A stretch of DNA of 64,000 nucleotides from Corbicula japonica (Eukaryota > Mollusca > Bivalvia > Venerida > Cyrenidae): contig JAZAYU010000944.1 of assembly GCA_038501625.1 (NCBI GenBank), positions 53,381 through 117,380 of the forward strand, in the 5' to 3' direction. Of the stretch, positions 58,524 through 64,000 are shown piece by piece. The first letter of the stretch is position 1; the number at the start of each line of letters is the position of its first letter. The position numbers and the translations under genes were made by a program. The notes under the pieces were generated by a model. That model was given only the letters and a program-made list of their open reading frames with translations, did no database searches and was not told where the DNA came from.

Positions 58524-58591
58524 ACTTTCTACGTCAAGCCTCCTTGAACACTGTAGAAGATCGTAGACGAACTATACATGTTTATCAATAA
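58524..58591 (+). CDS. Candidate short terminal exon
   Basis: Very good acceptor (ATTTTCCTTTTTTCAG ending at 58523). The frame FLRQASLNTVEDRRRTIHVY, Q-stop ends in a TAA at 58589-58591 that overlaps an AATAAA signal (58588-58593). It would be a basic 22-residue tail. No upstream partner was identified; the exons at 53.5 kb or further left are possible. Confidence 0.35.
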
Positions 58592-58714
58592 ATGTTCGAA
58601 CAATATTATGAAGGAAATCGACCTATAATTATAAACATTTTTCAGACGGGCGACTTTATGAGAATTAAGGTTCGAAATATTTGAAAAAACTGCATTATCA
58701 CTGGCTCAAAAATA

Positions 58715-58800
58715 ATTTCAACCATGTCATTACCAGAAAACACAGGCTCCCAACACAGCAAACAAGAAAAGAAAGAAAAAGCATAAATTTTATAAGACGG
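58715..58800 (-). mobile_element. Fragment of the RYLDDL retroelement
   Basis: CACAGGCTCCCAACACAGC and AAACAAGAAAAGAAAGAAAAAGC match the Cys-free 3' segment of the family (compare 38985-39025). Confidence 0.5.
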
Positions 58801-59329
58801 CGAATGCTTACAAGAAAACATTAAAAAATAAAATAATAAAACCTGTTTTCTTGTGCTGTATGTGTACAATTTGTATATTCATTTTCATTGGACGTTTTTT
58901 TGAAACATTGAGTTACATTTTACATTTTTCTTTTGAGCCTTTGCTTTAATATTTCATATCATCTGATAATGATGATTTTACTTTTGGCATTAAAATTCAA
59001 AATCAATTTTTTGCAGATATTGTAATGTTATCAACTGACAAAATGACTTGCATCTCGTTTTTTATTATTTTTCAATTACATGTATGTTCCTATTCTAATG
59101 TAAACTTTATCGTTACACAAAATTGTAACCGAGTTTGGAAATTAAACGTGGGACAAGACTAAAAGATGTGGTAAATAGTGATCTCCAAAGTGTCTCGCAA
59201 CATGAATTTATTACTCTTAATATCCTAAAACCCTATTTTGATATTTAATGCCAAGTATTTATTTTATCTGACGTTATTACTTTTATGGTATGGTTTGGTG
59301 AAATTAACGTTGACATATTTTGAATAATT
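58801..59329. other. AT-rich spacer, no feature recognised
   Basis: No coding or repeat signal that I could support. Confidence 0.35.
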
Positions 59330-60700
59330 TTCAAAAAAGGAAACACTGATAATCCTGGAAACTATAGAGGTATTACAATTATAAATGTTATGTCAAAAGT
59401 TTTCTCTTTATTGTTAAGAAATAGAATTAATAACTGGTCTGAAACCAATAATGTTTTTAAGATGCTCAATACGGTTTTCGTGATAATCGTTCTACTGCTG
59501 ATGCCATATTCATATTGCATAGCATTATTCAAAAGGTTTTAGCGAATAAGCTCAAACTATGGTGCACTTTTGTGGACTTCGAGCGGGCTTTCGAATACCG
59601 TGATTAGGGACGCCCTGTGGATAAAATTAGTTGAATCAGGGATCAGCTGTAAGATGATTGATATGATAAGAGAAATATATAAAAATATTAAAGCCTCTAT
59701 AAAACTAGGTTCTGTTATGCAATCTTCAGATTTTTTCGATGTAACTTTGGGTGTTAAACACCACGAGCCTTTATCTCCTCTCCTATTTATTTTATTTGTA
59801 AATGATATATCAAGCTGTATAGACTTCAATTATTTAAATGAAAATGATTTAAATTTGCTACTTATGTATTTGATTCTTTTTGCAGATGATATTGTTATAT
59901 TCACTACTCGACAAGAAAGTTTACAAACTCAACTTGATAATTTATATGTTTATTCAGAAAAATGGGGTTTGCAGACAAATGTCAATAAAACAAAGGTATG
60001 TGTGTTTGAAAAAAGAAGGGAAAGGAATAGAGTATTGAAAGACATTTTCATAAATGGTGAAAAGTTTGAAATGGTTGATTCTTTCGTATATTTGGGTGTT
60101 AAGTTTTATTTCACAGGTAACCTTTTGCATGCCGTGAAAACTCTCTCAGAGCAAGCCTGGAAGGCGTATTATAACCTATTACTACTTTTTGATAGAGTTG
60201 AATTTGATATAAAACTAAACTTTTTCTATTTGATAGCATGGTTGTACCAATTTTACTATATGGTTCTGAAGTGATTGGAATATATGATTTTCAAGAAATT
60301 GATAATTTGCAAACATGATTTAGGTGTCAAACAACAAACACCAAATTATGCTGTTTACGGTGAACTTGCTAGGTTCCCCCTTTCAGTTATTTGTAAAGAA
60401 AGGGCGGTTAAGTTCTGGTTAAAAATAATGAAAAACGAAGATTCACCATTAAAACGTATCTGTAATGAACAACTTCAAAGCGGAAATCCGAACAGTTGGG
60501 TAAATTCTATGAAAAACTATATTGATAGATTGGAATTTTCACATATAATGCAAAATTTTAACGTGAATTATAATAACTTTCCTATTTTTAGACAAAGAAT
60601 CAGAGATCAGTTTTTACAACAAGAGCCAGTCGGAAACGACTGCACGCTCGACTATTCGAAAACTTTAAGTCAGACATATTACGCACATTTTAAACTGGGC
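59330..60700 (+). mobile_element. LINE reverse transcriptase fragment, frameshifted
   Basis: A non-LTR RT in several frames. First DNPGNYRGITIINVMSKVF, then QYGFRDNRSTADAIFILH and WCTFVDFERAF (catalytic Asp). After a one-base insertion near 59588 it continues DALWIKLVESGISCKMIDM, PLSPLLFILFVNDISS and LFADDIVIFTT (FADD catalytic box). The thumb and linker follow from 60274 after another shift (MVVPILLYG region, ERAVKFWLKIM, YIDRLEFSH). It ends abruptly near 60700 without the zinc-knuckle tail seen in the relative at 14.9 kb. The 5' endonuclease region is absent. From 59884 on it is duplicated in inverted orientation at the right end of the window. Confidence 0.85.
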
Positions 60701-60860
60701 TTCGTTGAAACTGGGGAGTAATTCACGAGTTTATGACACTCCCAACATACACACATGAACAATAGTTTCTTATTATTAATTAACTAAAACAATATTGACA
60801 CAATATGTACAATTCGGTCCACCTTATATGGGTTGCACTCAATTCATATGAAATTTCAAC

Positions 60861-61000
60861 AGGGCCAATACGAGATAACCTGGGCCAATACGGGTTTTAC
60901 TGAGCCAATATGAGATCGCATGATTCTGATTGGATAATGAACTGGTCCAATATGGATGAAATCACTTCCTTTTAAAAACAAAAATGCCGCCATTTTGGAA
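60861..61000. promoter_or_regulatory. CCAAT-box array with ETS and YY1-like motifs
   Basis: GCCAATA occurs at 60864, 60884 and 60904 with exact 20-bp spacing. An inverted ATTGG lies near 60929 and TCCAATA at about 60946. CACTTCC (ETS type) and GCCGCCATTTTG (YY1 type, inverted) follow within 45 bp. This is the motif set of a housekeeping-type promoter, or a tandem 20-bp repeat that happens to contain CCAAT. Mirrored at 62884-63023. Confidence 0.4.
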
Positions 61001-61634
61001 TTTCTAAGTCGAATTTTTATGGATAAAAATGATAATAGATAGTGTGACTTTGGACACGAGGTGCATTTATTCAAAGCGGCAGAGGATAAGTCTATGTTGC
61101 CGCATTTGGTCGTTTCTTTCTGTGTAATGAAAATCTTTGAGTTTATCTAACTCATCAGTACAACAACAACGCGGATGTCTGCAGCAAGAATTCTTGAAAC
61201 TAAAAAACAGTGACTTTTAAGGGATTACTCTTGATTTGAGCAAGTATATTCAGAAAAATTTTGCAAAAAGGATCAAAGCTTCGTTTGGATAACTTACAGA
61301 CATGATAAATTGAGTATTACATGCGGAATTCGTGGATGGAATGTGCGAAAAAAGAAATTTTTTGGATATATTTGGATATGAACTAAATTTGGACTGGAAG
61401 AACAAGAGAGTTGGCTGCCACAGTGTGTAGGAATGTTCAGGTTGTTTTTATATTCAAAACAAAACAACCTTCATATCTGCATCTCCATGGTAGCTTATAT
61501 CAACCAGGTCACTACTGGACATAGACTCATTGAAGATGCCAGACATTAGAATCAGAGTTGACACTTCATCTCTTCAGGCCGGTAAATTAGCAAGTCTAGA
61601 ACTATGAATATTGTGTTAATTAATAAAATTGTCA

Positions 61635-61765
61635 TTAATCAAGTGAATTCATATTGGCCTTGTTATTGGGTCTCGGGCAGTCATATAAGCCCTCGGCCTT
61701 CGGCCTCGGGCCAATATGACTACCCTTGACCCAATAACAAGGCCAATATGAATTCACTTGATTAA
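61635..61765. mobile_element. TTAA-bounded hairpin element (MITE-like), left copy
   Basis: 131 bp with perfect 38-bp inverted ends (TTAATCAAGTGAATTCATAT... and its complement) and an inner imperfect palindrome, GGGCAGTCATATAAGCCC to GGGCCAATATGACTACCC, around CTCGGCCTTCGGCC. TTAA at both ends fits a piggyBac-type target duplication, although TTAA is itself part of the palindrome. Confidence 0.6.
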
Positions 61766-62118
61766 TAACATTATAATACAAGTTAGGAAATCAATAAATT
61801 ACACTAAATTTATTCTTGTAGGTTCTCAGAGGGTTTACACAACCCAGCCAATACACCCCTGATCCCACACCCATCAACCCACTATCCCTGCCCACCTATA
61901 GAGGTGTGGTGTAGTCTAGTATGGTATGCTGGTTGCCACCAACAAAGGCAACCAGCATACCATACTAGACTACACCACACCTCTATAGGTGGGCAGGGAT
62001 AGTGGGTTGATGGGTGTGGGATCAGGGGTGTATTGGCTGGGTTGTGTAAACCCTCTGAGAACCTACAAGAATAAATTTAGTGTAATTTATTGATTTCCTA
62101 ACTTGTATTATAATGTTA

Positions 62119-62249
62119 TTAATCAAGTGAATTCATATTGGCCTTGTTATTGGGTCAAGGGTAGTCATATTGGCCCGAGGCCGAAGGCCGAGGGCTTATA
62201 TGACTGCCCGAGACCCAATAACAAGGCCAATATGAATTCACTTGATTAA
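62119..62249. mobile_element. TTAA-bounded hairpin element, mirrored right copy
   Basis: Exact mirror of 61635-61765 in the right arm of the palindrome. Confidence 0.6.
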
Positions 62250-62883
62250 TGACAATTTTATTAATTAACACAATATTCATAGTTCTAGACTTGCTAATTT
62301 ACCGGCCTGAAGAGATGAAGTGTCAACTCTGATTCTAATGTCTGGCATCTTCAATGAGTCTATGTCCAGTAGTGACCTGGTTGATATAAGCTACCATGGA
62401 GATGCAGATATGAAGGTTGTTTTGTTTTGAATATAAAAACAACCTGAACATTCCTACACACTGTGGCAGCCAACTCTCTTGTTCTTCCAGTCCAAATTTA
62501 GTTCATATCCAAATATATCCAAAAAAATTCTTTTTTCGCACATTCCATCCACGAATTCCGCATGTAATACTCAATTTATCATGTCTGTAAGTTATCCAAA
62601 CGAAGCTTTGATCCTTTTTGCAAAATTTTTCTGAATATACTTGCTCAAATCAAGAGTAATCCCTTAAAAGTCACTGTTTTTTAGTTTCAAGAATTCTTGC
62701 TGCAGACATCCGCGTTGTTGTTGTACTGATGAGTTAGATAAACTCAAAGATTTTCATTACACAGAAAGAAACGACCAAATGCGGCAACATAGACTTATCC
62801 TCTGCCGCTTTGAATAAATGCACCTCGTGTCCAAAGTCACACTATCTATTATCATTTTTATCCATAAAAATTCGACTTAGAAA

Positions 62884-63023
62884 TTCCAAAATGGCGGCAT
62901 TTTTGTTTTTAAAAGGAAGTGATTTCATCCATATTGGACCAGTTCATTATCCAATCAGAATCATGCGATCTCATATTGGCTCAGTAAAACCCGTATTGGC
63001 CCAGGTTATCTCGTATTGGCCCT
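62884..63023. promoter_or_regulatory. Mirrored CCAAT-box array
   Basis: Inverted copy of 60861-61000: ATTGGC words spaced by 20 bp (62975-63020) after AAAATGGCGGC near 62889. In this arm the YY1-like word precedes the ATTGG array on the plus strand. Confidence 0.4.
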
Positions 63024-63183
63024 GTTGAAATTTCATATGAATTGAGTGCAACCCATATAAGGTGGACCGAATTGTACATATTGTGTCAATATTGTTTTAG
63101 TTAATTAATAATAAGAAACTATTGTTCATGTGTGTATGTTGGGAGTGTCATAAACTCGTGAATTACTCCCCAGTTTCAACGAA

Positions 63184-64000
63184 GCCCAGTTTAAAATGTG
63201 CGTAATATGTCTGACTTAAAGTTTTCGAATAGTCGAGCGTGCAGTCGTTTCCGACTGGCTCTTGTTGTAAAAACTGATCTCTGATTCTTTGTCTAAAAAT
63301 AGGAAAGTTATTATAATTCACGTTAAAATTTTGCATTATATGTGAAAATTCCAATCTATCAATATAGTTTTTCATAGAATTTACCCAACTGTTCGGATTT
63401 CCGCTTTGAAGTTGTTCATTACAGATACGTTTTAATGGTGAATCTTCGTTTTTCATTATTTTTAACCAGAACTTAACCGCCCTTTCTTTACAAATAACTG
63501 AAAGGGGGAACCTAGCAAGTTCACCGTAAACAGCATAATTTGGTGTTTGTTGTTTGACACCTAAATCATGTTTGCAAATTATCAATTTCTTGAAAATCAT
63601 ATATTCCAATCACTTCAGAACCATATAGTAAAATTGGTACAACCATGCTATCAAATAGAAAAAGTTTAGTTTTATATCAAATTCAACTCTATCAAAAAGT
63701 AGTAATAGGTTATAATACGCCTTCCAGGCTTGCTCTGAGAGAGTTTTCACGGCATGCAAAAGGTTACCTGTGAAATAAAACTTAACACCCAAATATACGA
63801 AAGAATCAACCATTTCAAACTTTTCACCATTTATGAAAATGTCTTTCAATACTCTATTCCTTTCCCTTCTTTTTTCAAACACACATACCTTTGTTTTATT
63901 GACATTTGTCTGCAAACCCCATTTTTCTGAATAAACATATAAATTATCAAGTTGAGTTTGTAAACTTTCTTGTCGAGTAGTGAATATAACAATATCATCT
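63184..64000 (-). mobile_element. Mirrored LINE fragment, cut by the window end
   Basis: Reverse-complement copy of 59884-60700, with the same frameshifts. It includes the linker frame (YIDRLEFSH, RQRIRDQF) and part of the RT after FADD. The identical damage in both arms shows the duplication is younger than the decay of the LINE. Confidence 0.9.

Larger units (their letters stand above)
59884..64000. repeat. Giant near-perfect palindrome (arms at least 2054 bp)
   Basis: The sequence 59884-61937 is the reverse complement of 61947-64000, with a 9-nt loop ACCAACAAA at 61938-61946 and the arms meeting at GGTTGCC/GGCAACC. Every pair of positions sums to 123884 with no indel. By eye I checked about half the arm length and found one mismatch, 61357 (A) against 62527 (A instead of T). 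The right arm is cut by the window end, so the true arm length is unknown. Both arms carry the LINE fragment, the CCAAT array and the TTAA hairpin. Confidence 0.95.

Noticed and set aside
60856..61074. 72-codon frame duplicated at 62810-63028
   Set aside because: The identical second copy is just the mirror arm; the sequence is the CCAAT-repeat region and the C-terminal VISYWP words come from the 20-bp repeat.

Overview
The window reads as nuclear DNA of an animal with introns, most likely a bivalve mollusc or a close lophotrochozoan. This is inferred from the AT-rich, gene-poor sequence, the extracellular-domain exons (NIDO, AMOP, EGF, sushi) and the mix of BEL/Pao, LINE, probable Penelope-like and tRNA-derived elements. 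There are no operons, ribosome-binding sites or CRISPR arrays. Most of the sequence is intron, intergenic DNA and transposon debris.

Cellular exons. On the minus strand, three exons at 19.2-16.6 kb join in phase to give a NIDO domain followed by an AMOP domain, as in SUSD2/mucin-like surface proteins. A minus-strand terminal exon at 12.8-12.6 kb encodes a polar tail. On the plus strand lie EGF exons (23.8, 37.5 and 38.2 kb) and a sushi exon (33.0 kb); three of these four carry a frameshift or stop. A pair of homologous 145-nt exons lies at 39.25 kb (plus) and 49.3 kb (minus). Each looks like helix 2 plus the start of the leucine zipper of a bHLH-Zip factor, nearest to the MiT/TFE type. Each is followed on its own strand by a terminal exon with the shared word KGYIPVY, so the two loci are convergent paralogues with a BEL/Pao element between them. 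Weaker exon candidates lie at 2.3, 9.6, 53.5, 55.9 and 58.5 kb.

Mobile DNA. A complete BEL/Pao element with short LTRs, 5-bp target duplication, PBS and PPT lies at 41,786-48,045 (minus). Its gag-protease frame is open and its pol is broken. A reverse-transcriptase family with an RYLDDL motif (probably Penelope-like) has one RT-bearing copy at 35.5-36.7 kb between two ~640-bp direct repeats, plus about ten 5'-truncated copies that share one 3' end. LINE fragments lie at 14.8-15.5 and 59.3-60.7 kb. tRNA-derived SINEs, MITEs and a degenerate AACGG-rich array fill other gaps.

Right end. From 59,884 to the window edge the sequence is a near-perfect palindrome of at least 4.1 kb, with a 9-nt loop centred on 61,942. 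Its arms contain a LINE fragment, a CCAAT-box array and a TTAA-flanked hairpin. I compared about half of each arm by eye and saw one mismatch. It may be a young inverted duplication or a fold-back assembly artefact.

Single-base indels, several in homopolymers, break otherwise well-formed exons and also the transposon genes, so residual long-read error should be excluded before calling these loci pseudogenes.
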